DNA from: BJGO01 sp039810885 | GTDB taxonomy: Bacteria > Bacteroidota > Bacteroidia > Chitinophagales > UBA10324 | DNA: 64,000 nt | Direction: 5' to 3' | Assembly (NCBI GenBank): GCA_039810885.1 | Contig: JBDHXV010000001.1 | Coordinates: 59,985 to 123,984, forward strand | In this document: one piece after another, positions 1 through 8,919 of the stretch | Numbering within the stretch: the first letter of the stretch is position 1 | Layout: every line of letters starts with the position of its first letter | Made by a program: the position numbers and the translations under genes | The notes under the pieces: generated by a model | Told to the model about the DNA's origin: nothing | The model's input: the letters and a program-made list of their open reading frames with translations, nothing else | Database searches by the model: none

Positions 1-939
1 GATAAGAGTTTTAAAGGTCAATCGCTTATCAATTTTATACTCTTAGCCATTCCTGTGTTGATGGTGATTTATATGACCTTTTTACAAGAACATAACATTA
101 CTTTACTCTATGCCTTGCTTGCGTTGTGCCTCCTTTACGGCGTTACATTTGTCATGCCAATAGGTGGAGCAGACATGCCGGTGGTCATCTCGCTGCTCAA
201 TTCTTTTACCGGTGTGGCAGCAGCGTGTGGCGGCTTTATCTATGACAATCAAGTGATGCTTACGGGTGGTATTTTGGTTGGCTCTGCCGGCACTATTCTT
301 ACCGTATTGATGTGTAATGCGATGAACCGCTCCTTGATGAATGTTATTATCGGCTCATTTGGCGGCGGCGGTGCAGCTATTAGCACAGGTGATACTACGG
401 TACACGGAAGCATTAAAGAAATTTCATTATCCGACACCGCGGTATTGCTCAGCTACTCTAAAAAAGTATTTATAGTGCCCGGGTATGGTTTGGCTGTGGC
501 GCAGGCGCAGCACACCTGCCATGAGTTGGAAAAACTCCTTGAAGAAAAAGGTGTAGAAGTAAAGTATGCCATTCATCCCGTTGCCGGACGTATGCCGGGG
601 CACATGAATGTGTTGCTCGCAGAGGCCGATGTACCGTATGAAAAACTCCTTGAAATGGAAGATGCCAACAGCGAATTTGCTACTACCGACGTTGTTATGG
701 TAATAGGTGCTAACGATGTAGTGAATCCGGCTGCCCGTAAAAATCCGGCTTCGCCAATATATGGTATGCCTATTTTAGATGTAGATCTGGCACAAAACGT
801 AATTGTACTCAAACGCGGTATGGCTGCGGGATATGCCGGTATTGAAAATGAACTTTTCTACGATGCCAAGACCAAAATGCTTTTTGGCGATGCTAAATCT
901 TCTTTACAGAAATTAGTTAGCGAAGTTAAAGCCGTATAA
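1..939 (+). CDS. pntB: NAD(P) transhydrogenase subunit beta, C-terminal part (cut by window edge)
   Basis: The reading frame is open to base 1, so the N-terminus lies outside the window; the first ATG (base 55) is internal. PntB is the membrane and NADP(H)-binding half of the proton-pumping transhydrogenase, which uses the proton gradient to make NADPH from NADH. The visible part starts with several membrane helices containing the family signature GGADMPVVIS and a Gly-rich helix (GSFGGGGAAIS). It ends with the soluble NADP-binding domain III: GYGLAVAQAQH, HPVAGRMPGHMNVLLAEA and the IGANDVVNPAA segment. The C-terminus looks complete. pntA genes would be expected upstream, outside the window. 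No terminator was seen after the stop. Identity is near certain. Confidence 0.96.
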   Translation, partial: DKSFKGQSLINFILLAIPVLMVIYMTFLQEHNITLLYALLALCLLYGVTFVMPIGGADMPVVISLLNSFTGVAAACGGFIYDNQVMLTGGILVGSAGTILTVLMCNAMNRSLMNVIIGSFGGGGAAISTGDTTVHGSIKEISLSDTAVLLSYSKKVFIVPGYGLAVAQAQHTCHELEKLLEEKGVEVKYAIHPVAGRMPGHMNVLLAEADVPYEKLLEMEDANSEFATTDVVMVIGANDVVNPAARKNPASPIYGMPILDVDLAQNVIVLKRGMAAGYAGIENELFYDAKTKMLFGDAKSSLQKLVSEVKAV

Positions 940-1033
940 TATCCACTGCTAACTTTTTTCATCGGTTTTGATACATTGAGTTTGCACTGGCAATCCGTTT
1001 AATTCAGATATCTTTAATCTTAAGATATAGTCT

Positions 1034-2077
1034 GTGTTAAAAATTTTAAATAACGTTTTTTTCAAAGTATTAGCTATTATTGGTTTTAGCATTACAATGC
1101 CCCATTCCGGCTTATTCGCACAAATCTTAAGGCCTGAAATTGTAAATTTGGTTAGCGCAATAGAAAAGGAGAATATCATAAAAAGTGAAGGCATCGGATT
1201 TGCCGGGGCTAAAAATGAACAGTGGCAGCGTTATCTAACTTTGAAAGAGAAAGCAACGAATGAGGAGTTACTGCAACTATGCAAACACCCTAATGGAGTG
1301 ATACGCTGTTATTCTTTTCTGGCAGCTACAACGAGGAATAATATAAATCTATTTCCAACTTTATTGCAGCATTTAACAGATACTGCTCTGGTAAGTCTTT
1401 ATCAAGGGTGTACCATAAACAGTATAATGGTTGGGGATTTCTATATTCTAACTGTTACTAATCCCTTCTTAGACTCCGTTCGTTATAATCTTTCTTATGA
1501 GGAAAAAGGCACTATTGACAGCCTGCTGCTTTTTAGTAGTAACATTAAACTTTCAGCGAAATCAGATATGCTGAAACGATTGAAACCTGAGGTTCGATAT
1601 TATTACGGGATTCGTAAGCTCGTTACTGATGAGCAAAATAAGGATGCTATAGTTGCACTTTCAAAATACAAGATGCTACAAGATACTTCATTAATAGCCG
1701 ACTTCCTGCGGTCTGAAAAACCTGGCTTGCCGTATTATGGATTAATCGCAGTACGCTATTTTCCCGAAGATTGCTTTCTTAAATATATTAAGCGAATACA
1801 CGCTATAGAAATCAAAAGTGGCCACTCATTCGATTATAATCTGATTCGAGTATTATACAATGCTATGGTCCAGTATAAAAATGAAGATATAAGAAGCATT
1901 ATAGAAAAGACTTTAACCTCTACAACTGGTAGAACATTTCAAACACATTCTCAATTTATTTGGTTGGCCCTTGAGCTTTACCCCAATCCTGTTCTTAACG
2001 ATTTAAAGGAGAATATTAAGCTCACAGATTTTCAAAAAGCCGAATTACAATATTGGCAACAAAATGTCGATGACTGA
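1034..2077 (+). CDS. Secreted protein of unknown function
   Basis: I do not recognise this 347-residue protein. It begins at a GTG codon with a plausible Sec signal peptide (hydrophobic run VLAIIGFSITM, likely cleavage after LFAQ near residue 30), so it is probably periplasmic or outer-membrane associated. The rest is soluble and mostly helical by eye, with loosely repeated helical units (residues about 60-110 and 190-260) that could be HEAT-like, but no catalytic motif stands out. It lies alone, 94 bases after pntB on the same strand, and no clear promoter motif or terminator was found. The start is uncertain because the first in-frame ATG lies within the signal peptide. Confidence 0.7.
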   Translation: MLKILNNVFFKVLAIIGFSITMPHSGLFAQILRPEIVNLVSAIEKENIIKSEGIGFAGAKNEQWQRYLTLKEKATNEELLQLCKHPNGVIRCYSFLAATTRNNINLFPTLLQHLTDTALVSLYQGCTINSIMVGDFYILTVTNPFLDSVRYNLSYEEKGTIDSLLLFSSNIKLSAKSDMLKRLKPEVRYYYGIRKLVTDEQNKDAIVALSKYKMLQDTSLIADFLRSEKPGLPYYGLIAVRYFPEDCFLKYIKRIHAIEIKSGHSFDYNLIRVLYNAMVQYKNEDIRSIIEKTLTSTTGRTFQTHSQFIWLALELYPNPVLNDLKENIKLTDFQKAELQYWQQNVDD

Positions 2078-2292
2078 GCATGATTTACCACTTAATTAAC
2101 CTATCTCATACGAGTTAGAAATAACAGCTCACACCGCCCGCCCAGTATGAATCTCCTTCTTGCTATGTAAGTGTGCCTAATAATAAACAGTCATTACAAA
2201 GCGCTTCGTTTAAGTGTGTTTTAAATAAGTGTTATATATCAAAACGCCCGTGGGTCAGTTTTGAGAGTTAGCAATATACTTGTGACGTCGTT

Positions 2293-2715
2293 CTACTTAA
2301 TAAGGAAATCTTTTTCAGATAGTTTTATCAATATATCCCACTCTTCATTATTTACAGCCATAACGCTAAGACGTGCATTGCGCACTAAGCCCAGTTGCTG
2401 CAAACCTTTGTTTGCCTTAATTTGTGCTAGTGTTACAGGATTCTTTAAGGTTGAAACCGCTTTTATCTCCACGCTACTCCAGTCTCCTTCGTTGGCAGTA
2501 GGGTCAGGAATTGCTTCGTGGTTCACTTTGCACACGCCAACTATAGCCATATCTAAGTTACTGTGGTAAAACAATACGTCGTCATTTTTCTTCATCGCGC
2601 GCATATTATTTCGCGCCTGGTAATTTCGCACGCCTGTCCAAAGGGTATGCTTTTCTTTTAACAATTCAGACCACCCGTACTCTTCAGGGTCAGATTTAAT
2701 TAACCATTTGCTCAT
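2293..2715 (-). CDS. EVE domain (PUA-like) protein
   Basis: A 140-residue protein that is a single EVE domain, related to thymocyte nuclear protein 1 and bacterial YkqA-like proteins. The N-terminal WLIKSDPEEYGW, followed by WTGVRNYQARNNMR, is characteristic. The fold is PUA-like, and family members bind modified bases in DNA or RNA; the target here is unknown. The ATG start at 2715 gives the normal family length. It lies downstream of rpsA on the same strand, but a strong terminator (2747-2780) separates them, so it is probably transcribed on its own. It ends about 215 bases from the convergent secreted-protein gene. Confidence 0.9.
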   Translation of the reverse strand: MSKWLIKSDPEEYGWSELLKEKHTLWTGVRNYQARNNMRAMKKNDDVLFYHSNLDMAIVGVCKVNHEAIPDPTANEGDWSSVEIKAVSTLKNPVTLAQIKANKGLQQLGLVRNARLSVMAVNNEEWDILIKLSEKDFLIK

Positions 2716-2746
2716 TTTTTAAATTAGAATTAACTAGAATACAAAA

Positions 2747-2780
2747 ATAAAAAAAGCGGCACCGTTTAAAGTGCCGCCTT
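2747..2780 (-). terminator. Rho-independent terminator of rpsA
   Basis: GCGGCAC (2756-2762) pairs with GTGCCGC (2771-2777) around an 8-base loop. Read on the minus strand it is followed by a run of seven T. It lies 25 bases past the rpsA stop. Confidence 0.88.
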
Positions 2781-2801
2781 CCTACTTTGTTTAAATTAAG
2801 A

Positions 2802-4655
2802 TTAGGATTTGTCGTCGGACTTTTCTTCCTCGTCCTTGTCCAATTTGTCTTTCAAGTCAGAAAGAATGCTCAAGTCGCCTAATGTTGATTTTTCAATCTT
2901 ACGATTAATGTTCTTCAACTCAGTGCGCGTATCGGTACGTTCTTTTTCTGCTTTAGCAGCCTTATCCTTTTTCTCCTCATGGAATTTATCATCATTTAGT
3001 TTGGTGTGAGAAACTAGAATTTTCTTCTGTCCACGATCAAACTCAATTACCTTAAAGTCCAACACCTCATCCATTTCTGCCAATTTTCCATTTTCTTTCT
3101 TCAGATGCTTGTTCGGAGCAAAGGCTTCAATACCATAGGGTAACAGTATTAATGCACCTTTATCATCTTTCTTAACAACCGTACCCTGATGCACAGAACC
3201 CAGCGGGAAAGCTGATTCGAAAGTATCCCAAGGGTCTTCCTCTATCTGCTTATGACCTAATGAAAGTTTGCGATTCTCTTTATCAATTTCAAGAACGACT
3301 ACTTCCATGGAGTTACCCGGCTTGGTGAACTCGTTCGGATGATGAATACGCTTAATCCAACTTAGATCACTTACGTGAACAAAGCCTGTAATGCCTTCTG
3401 CTAATTCAACGAACACGCCGAAAGCACTGGTATTACGTACGGTTCCACTATGGCGTGAACCTACAGGGAAGCGAGACTCGATATCGTTCCAAGGGTCAGG
3501 TGTTAATTGCTTTAAACTGAGCGACATTTTACGTTCTGTGCGATCCATAGTCACGACTAAGGCTTCGTACTCATCACCGTGTTTGAAGTATTCTTTTGAA
3601 TTGATAGGTGCATTAGACCAAGAAACTTCAGACACGTGAATTAAGCCTTCTACACCCGGAGTAATTTCTAAAAATGCTCCGTAATCTTCTACATTCACAA
3701 TTTTACCTTTCACTTTACTACCCACTTCAATAGATGCTTCCAAAGTATCCCATGGGTGAGGCATCAATTGCTTTAATCCAAGGCTAATGCGTTTCTTTTC
3801 ATCATCAAAATCAAGCACCACGACATTAATCTTTTGGTTAATCTTGAGTACTTCGTTCGGATGCGTAATACGTCCCCAAGAGATGTCGGTGATGTATAAT
3901 AAACCGTCCACACCGCCAAGATCAATGAAGGCACCAAAGTCCGTAATGTTCTTAATTGTCCCTTCCAATACTTGTCCTTTTTCCAGCTTACCGATAATCT
4001 CAAGCCGTTGTTGTTCGATATCGCTTTCAATAAGTGCTTTGTGCGATACTACCGCATTCTTAATGATTTCGTTAATCTTAACTACTTTAAATTCCATAGT
4101 TAAGCCTACGTAAACATCATAATCTGTAATTGGTTTAACATCTATTTGAGAGCCGGGTAAGAATGTCTCCAGGCTATATACGTCAACGATTAATCCGCCC
4201 TTTGTTTTAGAAGTGATCGTGCCGTTAACGATTGCCTGTGTTTTATAGGCTTCAACAATTTTTTCCCATGCACGCTGTGTTTTAGCGGATTTACGACTTA
4301 GCGTTAATTGACCTTTCGTGTTTTCTTTTTCCACTACCTGCACTTCGATTTTATCGCCAACCTTCAGATTAGGTAAATCACGAAATTCGGAGAGCGGAAC
4401 TAAGCCATCGGATTTGAATCCAATGTTTAGTACGACGTCGGAGTCTGTAATACTCACGACCTGGCCGTTAAGAATTTCTTCGTCATTGATGCTTACAAAC
4501 GATTTATCATAATCGCTTAGGTACTTGTTTCGCTCCGCATCAGAATAGCGACGCACATTTTTTTTGTCAGCAGTCCAATCGAAATCATCATGGCTGCTTG
4601 GTACTGTAGTAGCAACAGTTCCCGGGTCTTGGTTTTCTAATTTGTTTTCTTCCAA
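2802..4655 (-). CDS. rpsA: 30S ribosomal protein S1
   Basis: A 617-residue S1 protein with six S1/OB repeats, starting near residues 60, 140, 230, 315, 400 and 490. Clear examples are the third (ITDFGAFIDLGGVDGLLYI) and fifth (TSAFGVFVELAEGITGFVHV). S1 binds mRNA and helps load it onto the 30S subunit, a main route of initiation in Bacteroidota, where SD pairing is blocked. The C-terminus is a charged Lys/Glu/Asp tail. The start codon is TTG (bases 4655-4653). It is chosen because AAAAGGAGG stands 9 bases upstream and no in-frame ATG lies nearby. The gene has its own promoter and terminator and is transcribed alone. The SD plus TTG combination is exceptional in this window. Confidence 0.96.
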   Translation of the reverse strand: MEENKLENQDPGTVATTVPSSHDDFDWTADKKNVRRYSDAERNKYLSDYDKSFVSINDEEILNGQVVSITDSDVVLNIGFKSDGLVPLSEFRDLPNLKVGDKIEVQVVEKENTKGQLTLSRKSAKTQRAWEKIVEAYKTQAIVNGTITSKTKGGLIVDVYSLETFLPGSQIDVKPITDYDVYVGLTMEFKVVKINEIIKNAVVSHKALIESDIEQQRLEIIGKLEKGQVLEGTIKNITDFGAFIDLGGVDGLLYITDISWGRITHPNEVLKINQKINVVVLDFDDEKKRISLGLKQLMPHPWDTLEASIEVGSKVKGKIVNVEDYGAFLEITPGVEGLIHVSEVSWSNAPINSKEYFKHGDEYEALVVTMDRTERKMSLSLKQLTPDPWNDIESRFPVGSRHSGTVRNTSAFGVFVELAEGITGFVHVSDLSWIKRIHHPNEFTKPGNSMEVVVLEIDKENRKLSLGHKQIEEDPWDTFESAFPLGSVHQGTVVKKDDKGALILLPYGIEAFAPNKHLKKENGKLAEMDEVLDFKVIEFDRGQKKILVSHTKLNDDKFHEEKKDKAAKAEKERTDTRTELKNINRKIEKSTLGDLSILSDLKDKLDKDEEEKSDDKS

Positions 4656-4664
4656 AGTTTTGTT

Positions 4665-4673
4665 CCTCCTTTT
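4665..4673 (-). promoter_or_regulatory. Extended Shine-Dalgarno sequence of rpsA
   Basis: Read on the minus strand the site is AAAAGGAGG, then 9 bases, then the TTG start of rpsA. This is ideal SD length and spacing. None of the other starts I inspected has a comparable motif. In Bacteroidota the 16S 3' tail is normally sequestered, so a strong SD here suggests special control rather than routine initiation. Confidence 0.85.
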
Positions 4674-4693
4674 GAATGAGATTTTAAGGACGG

Positions 4694-4723
4694 CAAAAGT
4701 AAGGATATAAATTAAACTGCAAA
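4694..4723 (-). promoter_or_regulatory. Bacteroidota-type promoter of rpsA
   Basis: On the minus strand TTTG (4723-4720), 18 bases, then TACTTTTG (4701-4694). This fits the Bacteroidota consensus TTG-N17-23-TAnnTTTG exactly. Transcription would begin near 4687, leaving about 31 bases of leader containing the SD. Confidence 0.75.
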
Positions 4724-4763
4724 AATGATGTGCCTGAAAATCAAGGTTATTTTATCAATTATG

Positions 4764-5327
4764 TTATTGCCCCCACCTATACGTATCATTTTGCCTGATG
4801 CCCGCAAGTTCCAATGCGCGATCTGTTACGGTTGCTGTCAAGGCTTCAATAGTTTGGGGTTTGGAATAAAATGATGGCGTTGCCGGGCAAATGATGGCCC
4901 CTGCCTCGGTAAGGGTTTTCATATTTTGAAGATGTATCAGACTATAGGGCGTTTCTCGTACTACCAAAATTAAACGACGACGTTCTTTCAATACCACATC
5001 GGCCGAACGGGTCATCAAGTCATCCGATACACCTGCAGCTATACGTCCTAAAGTGCCCATAGAACAAGGGCAGATAATCATGGCTTCGTACCCTCCGCTG
5101 CCACTGGCGAACGGCGCCATAAAATCTTGTTTGGAGTAGCACTTAAAAGGCAATTTCTCATAGTCTTTATTATCTAACTCATATTGCCATACGGTTTTAG
5201 CATTTTCGCTTATGAGTATGGCTACAGTTAAATTGTTATTCTGTTGGTTTATTGTTTGCAATCTCTTTAATAAAGTTGCAGCATAAATGCTACCGCTGGC
5301 TCCTGTAATCCCGATAACGATTTTCAT
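4764..5327 (-). CDS. ubiX: UbiX-family flavin prenyltransferase
   Basis: A 187-residue flavoprotein of the UbiX/Pad1 family. It makes prenylated FMN from FMN and dimethylallyl phosphate, the cofactor of UbiD-type decarboxylases. Family marks are the N-terminal GITGASGSIYAATLL, the PCSMGTLGRIAAGVSDDLMT stretch carrying the catalytic region, and the VVRETPYSLIHLQNM loop. The length is normal. It is alone, upstream of rpsA on the same strand, with the rpsA promoter between them. No ubiD lies in the window, so the acceptor pathway (menaquinone-type quinone synthesis is likely) is an inference. Confidence 0.94.
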   Translation of the reverse strand: MKIVIGITGASGSIYAATLLKRLQTINQQNNNLTVAILISENAKTVWQYELDNKDYEKLPFKCYSKQDFMAPFASGSGGYEAMIICPCSMGTLGRIAAGVSDDLMTRSADVVLKERRRLILVVRETPYSLIHLQNMKTLTEAGAIICPATPSFYSKPQTIEALTATVTDRALELAGIRQNDTYRWGQ

Positions 5328-5539
5328 AAAAATGATTTAAATGGCTGCAAATTAAACGTTCTTTACAGATCAAAAACTATAGTTGAACTGATAACATAAA
5401 AGTTGAAAGTGATGAATAATTCTGAGTGAATGCCTTGTATTAAGCTTATGATTTTTTTATTCTTAAAAATTTAATAGCATCAATTTTTGCTTCATTCAAC
5501 AACTCACGCTTAGAGGTGCATAACGGTTTAATTCATTAA
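5328..5539. other. Intergenic region between ubiX and secDF
   Basis: Part of a 350-base gap between divergent genes. It is AT-rich. No ORF, tRNA or strong hairpin was seen. The promoter of secDF follows immediately; a promoter for ubiX is expected here, but only a near-match to TAnnTTTG was found. Confidence 0.5.
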
Positions 5540-5572
5540 TTGTATTATTTGTCGCTTATTCCTCTATATTTG
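5540..5572 (+). promoter_or_regulatory. Promoter of secDF
   Basis: TTG (5540-5542), 22 bases, then TATATTTG (5565-5572), a perfect -7 element. A closer TTTG sits at 5548-5551. The implied leader is about 100 bases. Confidence 0.55.
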
Positions 5573-5677
5573 CGCACTATTTTTTCATTCTGTGACCATT
5601 AACCTGTTGCTAATGAGGCACAAATGAAAAAGTCAACCCTAATATAAACCACATCAGAATAAAATAATCATTCAAGA

Positions 5678-8600
5678 ATGAAAGGAAAAGGTATCATCCA
5701 GTTTTTTGCTATCGCATTAACTCTTGTTAGCATTTATCAATTATCGTTCAACTTTATTACTTCATCCGTTGAGAAGCGTGCGAATGAATTTGCCGAAAGT
5801 CGTGTACTTATCGGAAAGCCTATGCAGGACATGCTACCCGCAGACAAAACGCAGGCTAAGGAAGTAGAAGATTCTCTGTTGGGATTAATCAAAAAGTACA
5901 GAATACAGTATCTCGATTCAATCTCAAATGAGAATGTAGTGGACTTAGGTATCATCTCGTTTACTTATCAGAAGTGTAAAGACCAACAATTAAACCTTGG
6001 TTTGGATTTACAAGGCGGTATGAACGTGGTACTTCAGGTGTCTATGCGCGATTTGATACGCTCCTTAGCAGATAATACTACAGACGAGACGTTCAATAAA
6101 GCTCTTGACCTCGCCGATGCCCGTCAATTAAAAGAATCGCAGAAGGATTATGTAAGTTTATTCATTGAGTCTTACAAACAACTGGCGCCGGATGCAAAGC
6201 TTTCTACTCTGTTTGCGACCAAGGATAACACTGAGCGCATTAAATATAACAGCACGGATTCTGAAGTCGAAAAAGTTATTCGAGAAGAAGCCGGCAAAGC
6301 ATTTGATCGTACATATAATATACTTCGCAGTCGTATAGACCGCTTCGGTGTTACTTCGCCTAATATTACCGCACAGGCTGCAACAGGTCGTATTAGTGTT
6401 GAATTACCGGGAGTAGATAATCCAATGCGCGTACGCCGCCTGTTACAGGCTTCTGCAAAGCTTGAGTTTTGGGAAACTTATTCTGCATCGGAGCTATACC
6501 CTGTTTTAAACAATATCAATAAATTATTAGGTACCCGTCTTAGCAATGTGGACAGTACCGAGTTGAAAAAAGAAACAACCTCCTTAAAAGGAGAGAATGC
6601 CTTAAAAGATACCAGTAGTTTGGCTAATGCCACTGCAACTAGTGACTCGTCTGCTTTGGTTAAAAAGCAAATGTCCGAGAATCCCTTGTTTGCTTTAATG
6701 TATGTACCAAACTACAAGGATCAAGGCAGTGGTAAAGATATGGTAGCCAATGTTCCTGAAGTAGGCTATGTATTAGGTAAAGACACCGCAAAGATTAACC
6801 ACTTCCTTTCTTATGATTTTATAAAGTCTTCTATACCTAGAAATATCAAGTTCGTTTGGGGAGCTAAGCCGATTGAGGGCAGTAAATCAAGCTATGCTTT
6901 ATATGCATTGAAAAAGCAAAACAATAGTGACGAAGCACCTTTAGATGGTTCTGTAGTTATATCCGCACGTGCGGACATTAATCAAAATAATAAAGTAGAG
7001 GTAGCCTTATCTATGAATGCAGACGGAGCAAAGACTTGGCGTCTTTTAACTCAGAAAAACAAAGATCGCTTCATTGCTATCGTACTGGATGATCAAGTTC
7101 GCTCCGCACCGCGAGTGAATGAAGAAATACCCAATGGTCGTTCTTCAATCTCCGGTTCATTCACTCAAGAAGAAGCGAAAGATCTTGCCAACATTTTACA
7201 AACCGGAAAATTACCTGCACCGGCTAAGATTATTGCAGAAGATGTGGTGGGCCCTTCATTAGGTGCTGAATCCATTCATCGTGGTATTCAATCTATGGTG
7301 TTTGCTTTCTTGGCAATTCTTGGGTTTATGGTTTTCTATTACAATACATCGGGTATTGTAGCCAACCTTGCTTTGCTTTTCAACTTATTATTCATTATCG
7401 GGATACTTGCTTCCATATCGGCTACGCTTACATTAGCAGGTATTGCAGGTATTGTTTTAACCATGGGTGTTGCCGTTGATGCTAACGTGTTGACTCATGA
7501 GCGAATAAAGGAAGAATTGGCTCGGGGTTCTTCATTAATTAAAGCAATTAATGATGGGCATCGTCACTCATACTCAGCCATTTTTGACTCCAACTTAACG
7601 ACCTTATTAACCGGTATTATCCTTGCCTATTTTGGCACGGGGCCTGTGTTAGGTTATGCTACCACACTGAATATAGGTATCATAATGACCTTATTTACTG
7701 CTGTATTTATGGCTCATTGGTTTATGGAGTTTTGGGTAAAGGGTGGACGAACGATGAAGTTTCATACGCCAATGTTCCGTGATTTCTCTAAATATGATTT
7801 ACAATTTGTAAAAAACCGTAAGTATGCTTACATAGCATCTTCTATAATCACGTTGATTTGCTTGGTGTCTATTTTTACCAAAGGGTTTCAATATGGTGTT
7901 GACTTTACAGGTGGTCGCACATACGTAATCCGATTCGATCAAACGGTAAGCACAGATCAAATTCGCCAATCGTTAGAAGAAGGCCTTGGTGGCTCTCCGG
8001 TTGTAAAATCTTATGGATCTAGCGATCAGGTTAAGATTGTTACTTCGTTTACCGATGAGAACCATGCAACAGTTTCAGATAGTGCAGCACAGCATCATAT
8101 TTACGATGCTTTAAAATCTTATTTAGGAGAGCATGTTTCTTATTCTCAATTCACTGCAGATTATTTAAGAAGTACTTCTGTCATTGGTCCTACAATCTCA
8201 GATGATATTAAGACTAATTCGTTATACGCCGTGCTTCTATCTATTGTTGGTATTGGGGCGTATATTTTAGTTCGCTTTCGCAATTGGAGATATTCCGTTG
8301 GTGCTATTTTCTCTTTGGTCCACGATACTATTATCGTAATGGGCGTATTTTCACTTTTTAGTGGTATCTTACCTTTTACCCTTGAAGTGGATGAGCAATT
8401 TATTGCAGCTATCCTTACGGTATTAGGCTATTCGGTTAACGATACGGTGATTATCTATGACCGTATTCGCGAATATCTGCGAGAACATCCTGCTATGGAC
8501 ATGAAGAAATGTATAAACGATGCCTTGAATAACACTTTGAACCGTATCATCGCAACACACTTAACGGTATTCACCGTTGTGCTTATTTTGTTCATATTCG

Positions 8601-8773
8601 CCGGTGAAACGGTGCGTGGCTTTTCTTTTGCAATGCTGATAGGTGTTGTTTTCGGTACATATTCCTCTGTATTTGTTGCTGCTCCACTAGTGATCGACCT
8701 TGCTAAGGATGATGAAACGTTACGATTAGTAAAACACGAAAGCACAAATAAGAAACCTGCTTCAGCCAAGTAA
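5678..8773 (+). CDS. secDF: Fused protein translocase subunit SecDF
   Basis: A 1,031-residue fusion of SecD and SecF, normal for Bacteroidota. SecDF sits in the inner membrane beside SecYEG and uses the proton gradient to pull exported proteins through the membrane. The SecD part (to about residue 690) has one N-terminal helix, the LGLDLQGGMNVVLQV motif, a large periplasmic domain and a five-helix bundle. The SecF part starts near residue 710 with its own first helix and the YGVDFTGGRTYVIRF motif, and ends with another helix bundle (VLGYSVNDTVIIYDRIRE). The gene is monocistronic, with a promoter upstream and a strong terminator 16 bases after the stop. All T9SS cargo in the window would depend on it for Sec export. 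Confidence 0.97.
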   Translation: MKGKGIIQFFAIALTLVSIYQLSFNFITSSVEKRANEFAESRVLIGKPMQDMLPADKTQAKEVEDSLLGLIKKYRIQYLDSISNENVVDLGIISFTYQKCKDQQLNLGLDLQGGMNVVLQVSMRDLIRSLADNTTDETFNKALDLADARQLKESQKDYVSLFIESYKQLAPDAKLSTLFATKDNTERIKYNSTDSEVEKVIREEAGKAFDRTYNILRSRIDRFGVTSPNITAQAATGRISVELPGVDNPMRVRRLLQASAKLEFWETYSASELYPVLNNINKLLGTRLSNVDSTELKKETTSLKGENALKDTSSLANATATSDSSALVKKQMSENPLFALMYVPNYKDQGSGKDMVANVPEVGYVLGKDTAKINHFLSYDFIKSSIPRNIKFVWGAKPIEGSKSSYALYALKKQNNSDEAPLDGSVVISARADINQNNKVEVALSMNADGAKTWRLLTQKNKDRFIAIVLDDQVRSAPRVNEEIPNGRSSISGSFTQEEAKDLANILQTGKLPAPAKIIAEDVVGPSLGAESIHRGIQSMVFAFLAILGFMVFYYNTSGIVANLALLFNLLFIIGILASISATLTLAGIAGIVLTMGVAVDANVLTHERIKEELARGSSLIKAINDGHRHSYSAIFDSNLTTLLTGIILAYFGTGPVLGYATTLNIGIIMTLFTAVFMAHWFMEFWVKGGRTMKFHTPMFRDFSKYDLQFVKNRKYAYIASSIITLICLVSIFTKGFQYGVDFTGGRTYVIRFDQTVSTDQIRQSLEEGLGGSPVVKSYGSSDQVKIVTSFTDENHATVSDSAAQHHIYDALKSYLGEHVSYSQFTADYLRSTSVIGPTISDDIKTNSLYAVLLSIVGIGAYILVRFRNWRYSVGAIFSLVHDTIIVMGVFSLFSGILPFTLEVDEQFIAAILTVLGYSVNDTVIIYDRIREYLREHPAMDMKKCINDALNNTLNRIIATHLTVFTVVLILFIFAGETVRGFSFAMLIGVVFGTYSSVFVAAPLVIDLAKDDETLRLVKHESTNKKPASAK

Positions 8774-8788
8774 TTATTAAATTAATTA

Positions 8789-8832
8789 AAATAAAAGAGC
8801 CTTACCTGCTTTCCGGTAAGGCTCTTTTATTT
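8789..8832. terminator. Bidirectional terminator between secDF and usp
   Basis: An 18-bp perfect stem (8789-8806 with 8815-8832) around an 8-base loop. The GC core is GAGCCTTACC and both sides end in A/T tracts, so it can stop transcription of secDF (+) and of the prc-tsaE-ald-usp operon (-). Confidence 0.93.
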
Positions 8833-8919
8833 AAGCGCTTTATTGATTAAAATTTTTCATTACAAGAGTAAATACCAGCGTTAGCTGATTACAAAACGGT
8901 CAGTTATTCTCACTTACAC

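Noticed and set aside
2261..2569. A 102-codon frame opposite the EVE-domain gene
   Set aside because: Overlaps the EVE domain almost completely and is low-complexity Ser/Leu.
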